From positions 28,636 to 92,635 of the forward strand of contig JADKJZ010000011.1 of NCBI GenBank assembly GCA_016720805.1: a DNA stretch of 64,000 nt. The letters run 5' to 3'. The stretch's first letter is position 1. Every line of letters starts with the position of its first letter. Source of the stretch: Gemmatimonadota bacterium (GTDB lineage: Bacteria > Gemmatimonadota > Gemmatimonadetes > Gemmatimonadales > GWC2-71-9). Below are positions 15,704-26,566 of the stretch, one piece after another. Under the pieces are notes generated by a model. It was not told where the DNA came from. It searched no databases and was given only the letters and a program-made list of their open reading frames with translations. The position numbers and the translations under genes were made by a program.

Positions 15704-16396
15704 ATGATCACTATCAATCTCAAGCCCGGAGTCCGGCGCCAGGTCCAGAAGGGACCGGCGTTCGGTGGGTTGCAGGAACGCCTGAAGGGACTGAGCACCG
15801 GCATCAAGGAGCCGTGGCTCGCCTTCGCCGTCGGCAGCTGGGTGGTGGTGCTGCTCGGCCTCGGTGGCTTCTTCCTCGCGACGGGCAGCAAGCTCAGCGC
15901 ACTGGAGCCGAAGCTCGAGGCTGCGCGCACCGAACAGAGCCGCTATCAGGGCTTCCTCACCGAGAAGCGCCACGCGGAACGCCAGCGGGACTCGGTGCTC
16001 GCCCAGATCGGCACCATCGCCGCCGTCGATCGCGACCGCTACCTCTGGCCGCACATTCTCGACGAAGTCGCCAACGCCGTGCCCGATTACACCTGGCTGG
16101 TCGAGGTGTCGCAGGTCGGCACCGGGACGCCGGGGACCACGGCCGACAGCAGTGGCGTGGTGGCACCGCCGCCGGTGGTGCGGATCGTCGGGATGACGAA
16201 CGACCTCCAGCACTACACCGCCTTCTTGCGGCAACTCGAAGCCTCGCCGTGGCTCGCCGACGTGATGCCGATCGATGCGAAGACCGTGGTGATCCAGAAC
16301 CGCGCGCTGACCCGCTTCACGTTGCAGGCGTCGTATTCGCGGGCCGACAGCACGCACATCCGCACGGTGCCGATCCTCGAATCGGTGGTGAGGTAA
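15704..16396 (+). CDS. pilN: Type IV pilus assembly protein PilN
   Basis: A 230-residue bitopic protein starting MITINLKPG, close to the conserved INLLP motif of PilN that inserts into PilM. A single membrane helix lies near residues 43-66, then a coiled coil and a periplasmic ferredoxin-like domain. GAGGAGG lies in the short gap before the ATG. It is 13 bases after pilM and three bases before pilO, where PilN and PilO form the alignment heterodimer. Confidence 0.85.
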   Translation: MITINLKPGVRRQVQKGPAFGGLQERLKGLSTGIKEPWLAFAVGSWVVVLLGLGGFFLATGSKLSALEPKLEAARTEQSRYQGFLTEKRHAERQRDSVLAQIGTIAAVDRDRYLWPHILDEVANAVPDYTWLVEVSQVGTGTPGTTADSSGVVAPPPVVRIVGMTNDLQHYTAFLRQLEASPWLADVMPIDAKTVVIQNRALTRFTLQASYSRADSTHIRTVPILESVVR

Positions 16397-16399
16397 TCG

Positions 16400-17032
16400 A
16401 TGGCCGACACACCGAAGACCACCCCCATCCTGCTGGGCCTGATCGCCCTCGTGGTCGGCTATGCCGGCTGGAGTGGCGACGGACTCAATCTTCTCGGGAT
16501 CGAGGGATTGCGGGCCCGGAGCGCACATGCAGCGGCGCTGCAGGACACGCTGACGGGGCTTGAGGCGCAGATCGACACCGCCAAGCGCGACCTCGCCAAG
16601 GAGTCCGTCGAGGACGTGAAGAAGCGGGCAGCCGCCTTCAGTTCCTCGCTGCAGATTCTCCGCGCCCTGGTGCCGGAGCAGCGCGAAGTGGCGAACCTGC
16701 TCGACGACATCCAGATCCGCGCCAAGGTGCGCGGCGTCAACGTCGCCGACTTCACCGTGCTGCCGACCTCGGAAGGCCCGGCGCCGTTCGACACCTATGC
16801 CTATCAGATGGCCGTGATCGGCCGCTACCACCAGGTCGGCTCCTTCCTCACCGACGTCGCCTCGCTGCGGCGGATCATGGTGTCGAGCGACGTGAAGCTG
16901 GCGGCCGCGGACATGGCCCGGGCCAAGGCACTCGGCGACACCACGGCGATGATCGAGGCACGCTTCACCATCCGGACCTATGTGAAGGCCAAGGTCGACA
17001 GCACCGCCACGGAGGCGCCCGATGCGCAATAA
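16400..17032 (+). CDS. pilO: Type IV pilus assembly protein PilO
   Basis: A 210-residue bitopic protein with one N-terminal membrane helix, a coiled-coil stretch and a periplasmic domain. VPEQREVANLLDDIQIRA and the later YHQVGSFLTDVASLRRI are typical PilO segments. It pairs with PilN and contacts the PilP lipoprotein. It overlaps pilP by 11 bases. Confidence 0.85.
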   Translation: MADTPKTTPILLGLIALVVGYAGWSGDGLNLLGIEGLRARSAHAAALQDTLTGLEAQIDTAKRDLAKESVEDVKKRAAAFSSSLQILRALVPEQREVANLLDDIQIRAKVRGVNVADFTVLPTSEGPAPFDTYAYQMAVIGRYHQVGSFLTDVASLRRIMVSSDVKLAAADMARAKALGDTTAMIEARFTIRTYVKAKVDSTATEAPDAQ

Positions 17033-17558
17033 GCCCCTCCTGCTCCTGCTGATGCTGGTGGCCGCGTGTGGCGGTGGCAAGAACCCCACCGAGATCGCCG
17101 ACTCGACCAATGCCGCCCAGCAGGCCGCCGCCGCCGAGGAGGCCTCGGGCGCGACCGCCAAGCAGGCCGCAGCGGCGAAGCCGGTCGTGAAGGCCGAGCC
17201 GATCGTCCTCGACACGGCGGGTCTCGCCGGCGATCACCCGCTGCTCCGCGAGTCGTTCGGCTACGACGTCGCGTCGCGCGATCCGTTCCGCACCGTGATC
17301 AGCACCGAAGCGCGCGGCCCGGAACTCCCGGACCTCCGTCTCGTCGGCATCATGTACGACGAACGGTCGCCGGCCAACAGCGTCGCGACGTTCCGCGACA
17401 TCGGCAGTTCCCTGCGGTACAACGTCCGCCCTGGCGACCGCATCGGCCGCCTCCTCGTCGCCTCCGTCCAGGCCAAGGACGTGGTACTTCGGATGAACGA
17501 TTTCGGCACCGTCCGAGAACAGACCTACTCGCTCCGCAAGACGGAGGACGCTCCATGA
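17022..17558 (+). CDS. pilP: Type IV pilus lipoprotein PilP
   Basis: A 178-residue lipoprotein with signal sequence and lipobox LVAAC (Cys near residue 16). An Ala-rich linker precedes a beta domain with YDVASRDPFRTV and LRLVGIMYDE, which is the region that docks on the secretin. It links PilNO to PilQ across the periplasm. It overlaps pilO upstream and pilQ downstream (ATGA). Confidence 0.85.
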   Translation: MRNKPLLLLLMLVAACGGGKNPTEIADSTNAAQQAAAAEEASGATAKQAAAAKPVVKAEPIVLDTAGLAGDHPLLRESFGYDVASRDPFRTVISTEARGPELPDLRLVGIMYDERSPANSVATFRDIGSSLRYNVRPGDRIGRLLVASVQAKDVVLRMNDFGTVREQTYSLRKTEDAP

Positions 17559-19402
17559 TGACCCGCTCCCTTTCCTGGCTGCTGCTGCCGGCCCTCGTGG
17601 CCGCCGCTCCGGCGTCGCTCCGTCCCCTTCCCGATGCGGCCGTCACGGCGCTGGCGCTCTCGAGCGGTGGAGGGACGGCCCGTCTCGCGATCACCGTCTC
17701 CGGCACCGTCACGGTGAAGGAGTCGACCCTGCCGGACCCGGCCCGCCTGGTGCTCGACATCCAGGGTGCCAAGGTCAGCGACCTCGGTCGCTACGACGGC
17801 CTCAAGCGCGGCCGCGTCGTCGATGTCCGGGTGAATCAGTACGCCACGGACATTGTCCGCATCGTGCTCGAACTCGATCGCTTGCCGAGCTACTCGGTGA
17901 ACCGCGAGACGCCGGGCGTGGTGACGGTTACCTTCGCCGACGAGCCGTTTGCGACGTGGAATGCCGGCCTGGGCGGCGCCAAGAGCGCGACCGTCGTGTC
18001 CGAGGCGCTTGCCGATGCGGCCGCCCCGGTGGCGGCGACGCGGGCCCCGACGCGCGAGCGTCCCGCTGCCGCCTCGTATTCGCAGAGCGGCGACCGTTAC
18101 GCCAGTGGCCTGACGATCTCGCCGCAGGCCGGGCAGCAGGGTCAGGACATGCGCCCGATCTCGGTCACCTATGACAAGACGCCGATCGGCGACGTGCTGA
18201 ACCAGTTCGCCGTCTTCTCGGGCCGTTCGATCGTGCCGGGGAAGGGCGTCGTCGGCGACGTCACGATGTCGATCATCAATCAGCCCTGGCCGTACGCCTT
18301 CGAGGCGGTGCTGGCCCAGCAGGGCCTCTCGGCGATGGAGATGCGCGGCGGGATCATCCGCGTCGACGCGCCGGCCGAGCTCGCCAAGCTGGACGCCGTC
18401 GAGGTCCTCGACACCCGCCAGAAGCGGCTCAACTATGCCCGCGCCGGCGACGTCGTCAATTCACTCAAGGCGATGATGCTGAAGGACCGCGGCTCGGTCG
18501 TCGCCGACTCCGCCAGCAACTCGCTGATCATCACCGACACGCGCACGCGGATGCCGGGGATCCTCGAATTCGTCGACCAGCTCGACATCCGGACGCCGCT
18601 CGTGGCGATCCAGGCCAAGCTGATCTACGTCGATCGCACCGACCTGCAGCAGCTCGGCCTGAAGTACGACATCGGCACCGCCGATCAGTTCTTCAACAAG
18701 CTGGTGTCCCGTCCCGATCCGCTCACCGGGCAGCCGTACAACCCGAACGTGAACGTCGTGAACCTCGGCGGCAGCGCGGTCTCCGCGATCTCGAACGCCG
18801 ACGCACTCATCTCGGGGTCCGCGCTCGACCTGGTCTTCTCGACCGCAATCGGCGGCTTCTCGGTCACGTCGTTCCTCTCCGCCCTCGAGCGGGTTGAACT
18901 GACGGACGTCGAGGCCTCGCCGTTGGTCCACACGCTCGACAACAACGAAGCGACGATCTGGTCCGGTGAAGAAACGCCGGTCCGCGTCATCGACGCCTCG
19001 TCGTTCGGCCAGGTCAACCAGGCGCCGCGCGCCAACGTGACCTTCAAGGAGACCGGCATCAAGCTGATCGTCCGGCCGCACGTCACCGCCAACCGGCAGA
19101 TCTCGATGGAGATCAAGGCGGAGCGGTCGTCGATCCAGCCGCTCGCCGCGGCCGACCTCGGCTTCACGATTCCGAAGCAGTACGCCGAGACCCGCACGCT
19201 GGTGAACGATGGCGAGACTGCGATGCTTGGCGGCCTGACCATCACCACCGTGACGCGCAACCGGAACGGGATTCCGCTCCTCTCCGGGCTGCCCTTCATC
19301 GGCAACCTCTTCTCCTTCACGGAGAACCGCGAGAACCGCAAGGACCTGATCATCCTGGTCATGCCGCGGATCGTGGACGACGCGCAGAACATCGTCCCCT
19401 GA
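17555..19402 (+). CDS. pilQ: Type IV pilus secretin PilQ
   Basis: A 615-residue outer-membrane secretin. In order it has a signal peptide, an AMIN domain (VVDVRVNQYATDIVRIV), an N0/STN domain (PISVTYDKTPIGDVLNQF), an N1 domain, and the secretin core with VEASPLVHTLDNNEATIWSG and LLSGLPFIGNLFSF. The end, LIILVMPRIVDD, is the usual last membrane strand. It forms the pore through which the pilus passes. ATG 17555 overlaps the pilP stop. A strong hairpin follows, closing the operon. Confidence 0.92.
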   Translation: MMTRSLSWLLLPALVAAAPASLRPLPDAAVTALALSSGGGTARLAITVSGTVTVKESTLPDPARLVLDIQGAKVSDLGRYDGLKRGRVVDVRVNQYATDIVRIVLELDRLPSYSVNRETPGVVTVTFADEPFATWNAGLGGAKSATVVSEALADAAAPVAATRAPTRERPAAASYSQSGDRYASGLTISPQAGQQGQDMRPISVTYDKTPIGDVLNQFAVFSGRSIVPGKGVVGDVTMSIINQPWPYAFEAVLAQQGLSAMEMRGGIIRVDAPAELAKLDAVEVLDTRQKRLNYARAGDVVNSLKAMMLKDRGSVVADSASNSLIITDTRTRMPGILEFVDQLDIRTPLVAIQAKLIYVDRTDLQQLGLKYDIGTADQFFNKLVSRPDPLTGQPYNPNVNVVNLGGSAVSAISNADALISGSALDLVFSTAIGGFSVTSFLSALERVELTDVEASPLVHTLDNNEATIWSGEETPVRVIDASSFGQVNQAPRANVTFKETGIKLIVRPHVTANRQISMEIKAERSSIQPLAAADLGFTIPKQYAETRTLVNDGETAMLGGLTITTVTRNRNGIPLLSGLPFIGNLFSFTENRENRKDLIILVMPRIVDDAQNIVP

Positions 19403-19425
19403 GCCCACGCGGCTCGCGGGACCAG

Positions 19426-19457
19426 GGCGCCCGGCTTCGGCCGGGCGCCTTGTCGTT
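19426..19457 (+). terminator. Rho-independent-like terminator after pilQ
   Basis: A perfect ten-base-pair stem (GGCGCCCGGC with GCCGGGCGCC) with a TTCG tetraloop, followed by TTGTCGTTT. The T-run is interrupted but the stem is very stable. Confidence 0.8.
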
Positions 19458-19489
19458 TGCCCCCCTCGCCTCGGCACCACCCCCGGGTG

Positions 19490-19496
19490 TTAGCTT
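19490..19496 (+). promoter_or_regulatory. Possible -10 element for aroC
   Basis: TTAGCTT lies nine bases before the aroC ATG, and no Shine-Dalgarno sequence is visible, so the aroC transcript may be leaderless. The same TAGCTT word occurs at 45792, ahead of the lipoprotein gene at 45878. Two instances are weak support. Confidence 0.25.
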
Positions 19497-19505
19497 CCCT
19501 CCACT

Positions 19506-20836
<1,331 letters not shown>

Positions 20837-21440
20837 GCACGACGCGCTCGCTGATCCTGGTGGGCCTTCCGGGGGCGGGGAAGAGCACCGTGGGCCCGCT
20901 GGTGGCGGCCGCGCTCGAAGCGCGCTGGTGCGACCTCGACGACCTGATCGTGGCCGAGGCGGGACGCACCATTCCAGCGATCTGGGCCGAGGAAGGTGAG
21001 GCCGGCTTCCGCGCGCGGGAGCGGGCGGCGATGGCGGCGGCCCTGGCCGACGGGCCGCAGGTGATCGCTGCCGGTGGGGGGTGGATTGCCCAGCCCGGCA
21101 ACCTCCTCGAAGCCGAGCCGTTCGCACTCGTACTATATATGTCGCTGGATCCGGCCGATGCTGCGCGAAGGGTGGCCGCCCAGGGGGGTCGACCGTTGCT
21201 GGAGGGACGCGATCCGGACGCGGCGTTGCGGGAGCTGCTGGTCGAGCGGGAACGCTGGTACCGACTGGCCGGCGTCGAGGTTGCCGTGGGGCGTGCGGCC
21301 CCCGCCGCCGCCGCCGAATCGATCGTGGTCGCGGCGAGGCAATACGGCGGCTGGTAAGGCGTTGAAAAGCAACGATTTGCGTTGGTGGTACTTGCCGGAA
21401 GGCAACTGGCAGGGGTATTTACGGACAAACGTTGGTCGTT

Positions 21441-21530
21441 AGTCGTTAGTCGTTAGTCATTAGAAACTCCACTACGGAGTGCCGCGACTGCGACGGTTCG
21501 ACAACCTCTAACGACCAACGACTAACGACT
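21441..21530. repeat. Inverted repeat built of TTAGTCG words
   Basis: In the 183-base gap between aroK and topA, a left arm at 21441-21463 pairs with 21508-21530 at 21 of 23 positions. The left arm is a tandem array of the word TTAGTCG. Inside the loop is a small perfect hairpin, ACTCC/GGAGT at 21466-21480. It ends ten bases before the topA ATG, so it could affect topA translation or end the aroK transcript. Confidence 0.75.
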
Positions 21531-21540
21531 CAGGACTATC

Positions 21541-24261
21541 ATGGCCACTCGCACCACCAAACGCGCCGCCCCCAAGTCCTCCTCCGGAGGGCTGGGCAGT
21601 CGTGCGTTGGTGATTGTCGAATCGCCGACCAAGGCGAAGACGATTCGCGGCTTCCTCCCGGCCGGCTTCACGGTGGCGGCCTCGATGGGCCACGTGCGGG
21701 ACCTGCCGCGGAAGGCCGCCGAGATTCCGCCGAAGTACAAGGACCAGAAGTGGGCCAAGTACGGCGTCAATGTCGACGAGGGATTCGAGCCGCTCTACAT
21801 CGTGACCCCAGACAAGAAGGGAACGATCCGCGAGCTCAAGGAGCTGCTCCGCGACGCCGACGTCCTCTACCTGGCGACCGACGAAGACCGCGAGGGGGAG
21901 AGCATCTCGTGGCACCTGCTCGAGGTGCTGCAGCCGAAGGTCCCGGTGCATCGGATGGTGTTCCACGAGATCACCAAGGAGGCGATCCTCGATGCGCTCG
22001 CCCATCCGCGTGACCTCGACGAGAACCTGATCCATGCGCAGGAGACACGGCGCATCCTCGATCGGCTGGTGGGCTACACCGTCTCGCCGATTCTCTGGAA
22101 CAAGGTCGGCGGCAACGGCCTCTCGGCGGGTCGCGTGCAGTCGGTGGCACTGCGGCTGATCGTCGATCGCGAGCGCGAACGGCTCGCCTTCAAGACCGGT
22201 TCGTACTGGGACCTCACGGCCACGCTGGCCCACAAGAGCGCCGAGTTCGAAGCGGGGCTGGTCTCGCTGAAAGGCAAGCGCCTCGCGACGGGCAAGGACT
22301 TCGACGAGCAGACCGGCCGCATTGCCGCGGGAAAGGACGTGCTCCTCCTCGACGAGCAGCAGGCCGGCGCGCTCGTGGCCCGGCTCAAGGATGCGCCGTG
22401 GCGCGTCGAGTCGGTCGAGGAGACGCCGCGCACGCTGCGCCCCTATGCGCCGTTCACGACGTCGACGCTGCAGCAGGAAGCCAACCGCAAGCTGCGCTTC
22501 GGCGCGCGGCGGACGATGCAGGTGGCGCAGAAGCTGTACGAGAACGGCTACATCACCTACATGCGAACCGACTCGACGGCACTGTCGGAGCAGGCGATCC
22601 AGGCCGCGCGCGCCAACGTGACGCGCCTCTACGGCGACGAGTACCTCCCGCCCGCCCCCCGCGTCTATGCCAACAAGGTGGCCAACGCACAGGAAGCGCA
22701 CGAGGCGATCCGCCCCGCCGGCTCCTCCTTCCGCACGCCGGAAGAGACGCGCTTGGGCGGCGAGGAACTCGCGCTCTACTCGCTCATCTGGAAGCGCACC
22801 GTCGCCTCGCAGATGAAGGACGCCAAGAAGACCAGCACCACCGCCGAGATCGTCGTCGGCGAGGCACGGTTCAAGGCGAGCGGGATCCGCACCGACTTCC
22901 CCGGCTTCCTCCGCGCGTATGTCGAAGGCTCCGACGATCCGGATGCGGCGCTCGAGGATCGCGACAATCCGCTGCCGCCGCTCAAGGTCGGCGACGCGCC
23001 GACCTGCACCGAGCTCGAGCCGGTCGGCCACGAGACCAAGCCGCCGGCCCGCTACACCGAAGCGTCGCTGGTGAAGGCGCTCGAGGAGAATGGCATCGGC
23101 CGTCCATCGACCTACGCCTCGATCCTCGGCACCATTCAGGAGCGCGGCTACGTCGTGGCCCAGGGGCAGGCACTGGTGCCGACCTTCACCGGCTTTGCGG
23201 TGAGCGACTTCCTCGTCCGCCACTTCTCGGAGCTGGTCGACCTGGCCTTTACCCGCAAGATGGAAGGGCGGCTCGACGACATCGCCGGTGGCGACGAATC
23301 GTGGCGCGAATACCTCGGCCAGTTCTACTCGGGGCCGAAGGGTCTCGCGGCGCAGGTCGAGGAGAAGGCCAAGCTGCCGTCGAACGAGGGCCGCACCATT
23401 GCACTGGAGGGCGTGGAGGGCGTGGTCCGCATCGGCCGCTTCGGCGCCTATATCGAGCGCGAGCTCGACGGACAGATGGTCAAGGCCAACCTTCCCGCCG
23501 ACGCCACGCCCGCCGACCTCGACCCGGAACGGATCGAGCAGTTGCTGCGGCAGCGCGCTGAAGGACCCGCGTCGCTCGGTTCGCATCCCGACAACGGCGA
23601 GTCGATCTATCTGCTCGACGGGCAATACGGGCCGTATGTGCAGCTCGGCCAGCAGGTCGAAGGGAGCAAGGAGAAGCCGAAGCGCGCGTCGCTGCCGAAG
23701 GGCGTGACGCCCCCGCAGGTGACGCTGGAGATGGCGGTCGGCTTGCTCGCGCTGCCGCGCCTGCTCGGCAACCACCCGGTCAGTGGCCGCCCGGTGAAGG
23801 CCGGGCTCGGCCGCTTCGGTCCCTATATCCTGCACGACCTCGGCAAGGGCGAGGCAGAGTTCCGCTCGCTCAAGGCCGGCGACGATGTGCTCACCGTGCA
23901 GCTCGACCGCGCCGTGGCGCTGCTCGCCGAGCCGAAGCTGGGCCGTGGTGGCCGGGCAGCGGCGACGCCGATTCGCGAGATCGGCGCGCACCCGACCGAC
24001 GGCAAGCCGGTGCAGCTCTTCGAAGGGAAGTACGGTCCTTACGTCAAGCACGGCGACTTGAACGCCTCGGTGCCGAAGGGCGTCGACCCGATGACGTTCG
24101 CGCTCGACGCGGCGGTGGAGCTGATCGCCGAGAAGGGGAAGGCACCGAAGAGCCTCAAGGCGAAGGGCCGCACCGGCGCCAAGAAAGCGGCACCCCGCAA
24201 GAAGGCTGCGAAGAAGTCCGCGAAGAAGAGCGCGAAGAAAAGCGCCAAGAAGTCGGCATGA
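21541..24261 (+). CDS. topA: DNA topoisomerase I
   Basis: A 906-residue type IA topoisomerase that relaxes negative supercoils. TOPRIM starts with LVIVESPTKAKTI and carries the acidic DEDREGE motif near residue 120. The catalytic tyrosine lies in GYITYMRTDST near residue 340. The C-terminal half has three to four repeats of the form GRFGPYI / GKYGPYVKHGD, the bacterial TopA C-terminal repeat in place of zinc fingers. The last 25 residues are a Lys/Ala tail (KKSAKKSAKKSA), common in high-GC bacteria and thought to aid processivity. It overlaps trmFO by ATGA. Confidence 0.95.
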   Translation: MATRTTKRAAPKSSSGGLGSRALVIVESPTKAKTIRGFLPAGFTVAASMGHVRDLPRKAAEIPPKYKDQKWAKYGVNVDEGFEPLYIVTPDKKGTIRELKELLRDADVLYLATDEDREGESISWHLLEVLQPKVPVHRMVFHEITKEAILDALAHPRDLDENLIHAQETRRILDRLVGYTVSPILWNKVGGNGLSAGRVQSVALRLIVDRERERLAFKTGSYWDLTATLAHKSAEFEAGLVSLKGKRLATGKDFDEQTGRIAAGKDVLLLDEQQAGALVARLKDAPWRVESVEETPRTLRPYAPFTTSTLQQEANRKLRFGARRTMQVAQKLYENGYITYMRTDSTALSEQAIQAARANVTRLYGDEYLPPAPRVYANKVANAQEAHEAIRPAGSSFRTPEETRLGGEELALYSLIWKRTVASQMKDAKKTSTTAEIVVGEARFKASGIRTDFPGFLRAYVEGSDDPDAALEDRDNPLPPLKVGDAPTCTELEPVGHETKPPARYTEASLVKALEENGIGRPSTYASILGTIQERGYVVAQGQALVPTFTGFAVSDFLVRHFSELVDLAFTRKMEGRLDDIAGGDESWREYLGQFYSGPKGLAAQVEEKAKLPSNEGRTIALEGVEGVVRIGRFGAYIERELDGQMVKANLPADATPADLDPERIEQLLRQRAEGPASLGSHPDNGESIYLLDGQYGPYVQLGQQVEGSKEKPKRASLPKGVTPPQVTLEMAVGLLALPRLLGNHPVSGRPVKAGLGRFGPYILHDLGKGEAEFRSLKAGDDVLTVQLDRAVALLAEPKLGRGGRAAATPIREIGAHPTDGKPVQLFEGKYGPYVKHGDLNASVPKGVDPMTFALDAAVELIAEKGKAPKSLKAKGRTGAKKAAPRKKAAKKSAKKSAKKSAKKSA

Positions 24262-25553
24262 AGGCGACCATCATCGGTGGCGGGCTCGCGGGCTGCGAAG
24301 CGGCCCTCGCGCTGGCGGCGCGTGACGTGGACGTCACCCTGGTCGAGATGCGGCCGGTGGTGAAGACCGCCGCGCACCAGACCGACCGGCTCGGCGAGCT
24401 GGTCTGCAGCAACTCCTTCAAGTCGATCGAGCTGCAGAACGCGCACGGCCTGCTCAAGCAGGAGCTGCGCGACCTGGGCTCGCAGCTGTTGCCATGCGCC
24501 GACGAGGCGCGCGTCCCCGGTGGCGCCGCACTCGCGGTCGACCGCGAGGTCTTCTCGCAGCTGGTCGACGCGCGCGTCAAGGCCGCGAGTCGGATCACCG
24601 TGGTCCGCGAGGAAGCAACGGCGCTCCCCGAGGTCGGCATCGTGGCGACTGGTCCGCTGACGAGTGATGCCTTGGCGACGGCGATCAGCACGCGCCTCGG
24701 CACCGGCGCGCTGGCGTTCTTCGACGCGATCGCGCCGATCGTCTCGCACGACTCCCTCGACCACAGCCAGCTCTACGCGCTCAGTCGCTGGGGGAAGGGC
24801 GACGGCGATGACTACCTCAACGCGCCGATGGACAAGGCGATGTACGAGGCGTTCATCGACGCACTGGTGGCGGGCGACCAGTTCCAGGGCCACGCCTTCG
24901 ACGAGGTGCCGTACTTCGAGGGGTGCCTGCCGGTCGAGGAGATGGCGAAGCGCGGCCGCGAGACGCTGCGCTTCGGGCCGATGAAGCCGATTGGCCTGCA
25001 TGACCCGCGCACCAATCGCGAGCCGTATGCGGTGGTGCAGTTCCGGCGCGAGGACAAGGCGGGGCAGATGTGGAACCTCGTCGGCTTCCAGACGCGGCTC
25101 CGGATTCCTGAGCAGCAGAAGGTCTTCCGCAGCATTCCGGGGATGGCCGAGGCGGAGTTCCTCCGCTACGGCTCGATCCACCGGAACAGCTACCTGAATG
25201 CGCCGGCCGCGCTTGGGCCTGCGCTGCAGGTGAAGGATGGCGCGGCGCTCTTCTTCGCGGGGCAGCTGACCGGCGTCGAGGGATACACCGAGTCGCTGGC
25301 CACCGGGATCCTGTGCGGGATCAATCTGGCGCGCGTGCTGCATGGCGAGGCGCCGAGCGTGCCGCCGCCGAGCACGATGCTGGGTGGATTGTTGCGCTAC
25401 CTGCAAGAGGCGGAGCCGGCGCACTTCCAGCCGATGAACGCCAACTTCGGGCTGCTCGATCCGATCGAGGGGCGCGCGACGAAGGTGGAGCGGAAGGCGC
25501 GGGCGGTGGAGCGGGCGCGGCAGGATTTTGCGGCATGGCGGTCCACCCTGTGA
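24258..25553 (+). CDS. trmFO: Methylenetetrahydrofolate-tRNA-(uracil-5-)-methyltransferase
   Basis: A 431-residue flavoprotein that makes 5-methyluridine at position 54 of tRNA, using methylene-THF and FADH2. The N-terminal dinucleotide-binding motif IIGGGLAGCEAALAL and the conserved LVCSNSFKS are present, and QLTGVEGYTES lies near the C-terminus. Length is normal. The start overlaps the topA stop as ATGA, and the end overlaps xerC. The order topA-trmFO-xerC-hslV-hslU is the same as in Bacillus. Confidence 0.93.
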   Translation: MKATIIGGGLAGCEAALALAARDVDVTLVEMRPVVKTAAHQTDRLGELVCSNSFKSIELQNAHGLLKQELRDLGSQLLPCADEARVPGGAALAVDREVFSQLVDARVKAASRITVVREEATALPEVGIVATGPLTSDALATAISTRLGTGALAFFDAIAPIVSHDSLDHSQLYALSRWGKGDGDDYLNAPMDKAMYEAFIDALVAGDQFQGHAFDEVPYFEGCLPVEEMAKRGRETLRFGPMKPIGLHDPRTNREPYAVVQFRREDKAGQMWNLVGFQTRLRIPEQQKVFRSIPGMAEAEFLRYGSIHRNSYLNAPAALGPALQVKDGAALFFAGQLTGVEGYTESLATGILCGINLARVLHGEAPSVPPPSTMLGGLLRYLQEAEPAHFQPMNANFGLLDPIEGRATKVERKARAVERARQDFAAWRSTL

Positions 25554-26479
25554 GAGTGCCCCTGGTGCGCGAGTTCCTCGAGCACCTGGAGAAGGCGCGT
25601 GACCAGTCGCCCAACACCCTTGTCGCATATGGCCGCGACCTCGACGCCTTCACCGAATTCCTGGCACGTCGTGCGGCGGGCGCCGCGTGGAGTTTCGAGA
25701 AGGTCGATCGCCTTGCGCTCCGCGGCTTCCTCGGCGAACTCGAACGGCGCGGCCTGGCCCGCCGCTCCGCGGCCCGCACGCTCTCGGCCATCCGCTCCTT
25801 CTACAAGTGGCTCCACGTCCATCACGACGTCGACATCCCCGCCATCCGCGCAGCGAAGTTGCCGCGCCTCGAGAAGCGGCTGCCCGGGTACCTGCTGCAG
25901 GAGCAGATCACCCGGCTCTTCGCGTACGCCGAGGAGCAGGCGGCGTCGGGCGAGCTCGATGACGTGCGCGACCTCGCGATGCTCGAGCTCTTCTATTCGT
26001 CGGGGCTGCGGCTCTCGGAGTTGCGTGGGTTGGACCTGGATCGGCTCGACTTGCTCAGCGATCAGGTCAAGGTCGTCGGCAAGGGGCGGAAGGAGCGGAT
26101 CGTCCCGCTGGGCGCGCGCGCGTCACGGGCGCTGCGGCAATACCTGAACGTGCGGGAGACGGTGATCCGCCTCCCGGGTGCCGACAAACCGGCGGTGTTC
26201 GTGGGGCGGCGCGGCAAGCGGCTCTCGCCGGTCACGATCCAACGGCGGATGCATCGCTTCTACGACGCGATCGGCGCCGACGGCATGGTGACCCACTCGA
26301 TGCGGCACACCTTTGCCACACACCTGCTCGATGGCGGCGCCGACCTGCGCGCCGTGCAGGAGCTGCTTGGCCATGCCTCGCTCAGCACGACGCAGATCTA
26401 CACGCATACGTCGGTGGAGCGGCTGAAGCAGGTGTATCGGGATGCGCATCCGAGAGGGAAAAGAAAGGATGATGGATGA
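25535..26479 (+). CDS. xerC: Tyrosine recombinase XerC
   Basis: A 314-residue tyrosine recombinase that resolves chromosome dimers with XerD-type partners. The N-terminal SAM-like domain (VREFLEHLEKARDQSPNTL) is followed by the catalytic domain: Arg in SSGLRLSELRGL, HSMRHTFATHLL, GHASLSTTQIYTH with the nucleophilic Tyr. ATG 25535 overlaps trmFO by 19 bases; GTG 25550 (GTGA overlap) is an alternative. The last codons (KRKDDG) lie inside a repeat arm. Confidence 0.9.
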   Translation: MAVHPVRVPLVREFLEHLEKARDQSPNTLVAYGRDLDAFTEFLARRAAGAAWSFEKVDRLALRGFLGELERRGLARRSAARTLSAIRSFYKWLHVHHDVDIPAIRAAKLPRLEKRLPGYLLQEQITRLFAYAEEQAASGELDDVRDLAMLELFYSSGLRLSELRGLDLDRLDLLSDQVKVVGKGRKERIVPLGARASRALRQYLNVRETVIRLPGADKPAVFVGRRGKRLSPVTIQRRMHRFYDAIGADGMVTHSMRHTFATHLLDGGADLRAVQELLGHASLSTTQIYTHTSVERLKQVYRDAHPRGKRKDDG

Positions 26480-26564
26480 TGGATGATGGATGAGCTACCA
26501 CCACGGGGGATATCCATCGACCGCCGTGGATGGTCCATCATCCATCATCCATCATCCATCATCC
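26467..26564. repeat. Inverted repeat built of GATGGAT words, between convergent genes
   Basis: The left arm 26467-26493 is perfectly complementary to part of 26534-26564 over 27 bases, with a loop of about 40 bases. Both arms are tandem copies of the seven-base word GGATGAT. It overlaps the xerC stop and ends two bases before the stop of the convergent glycosyltransferase gene, so it could act as a two-way terminator. Confidence 0.8.
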
Positions 26565-26566
26565 TT

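Noticed and set aside
21508..24051. 847-codon frame antisense to topA
   Set aside because: topA has all family motifs on the plus strand; the antisense text is low-complexity shadow sequence.
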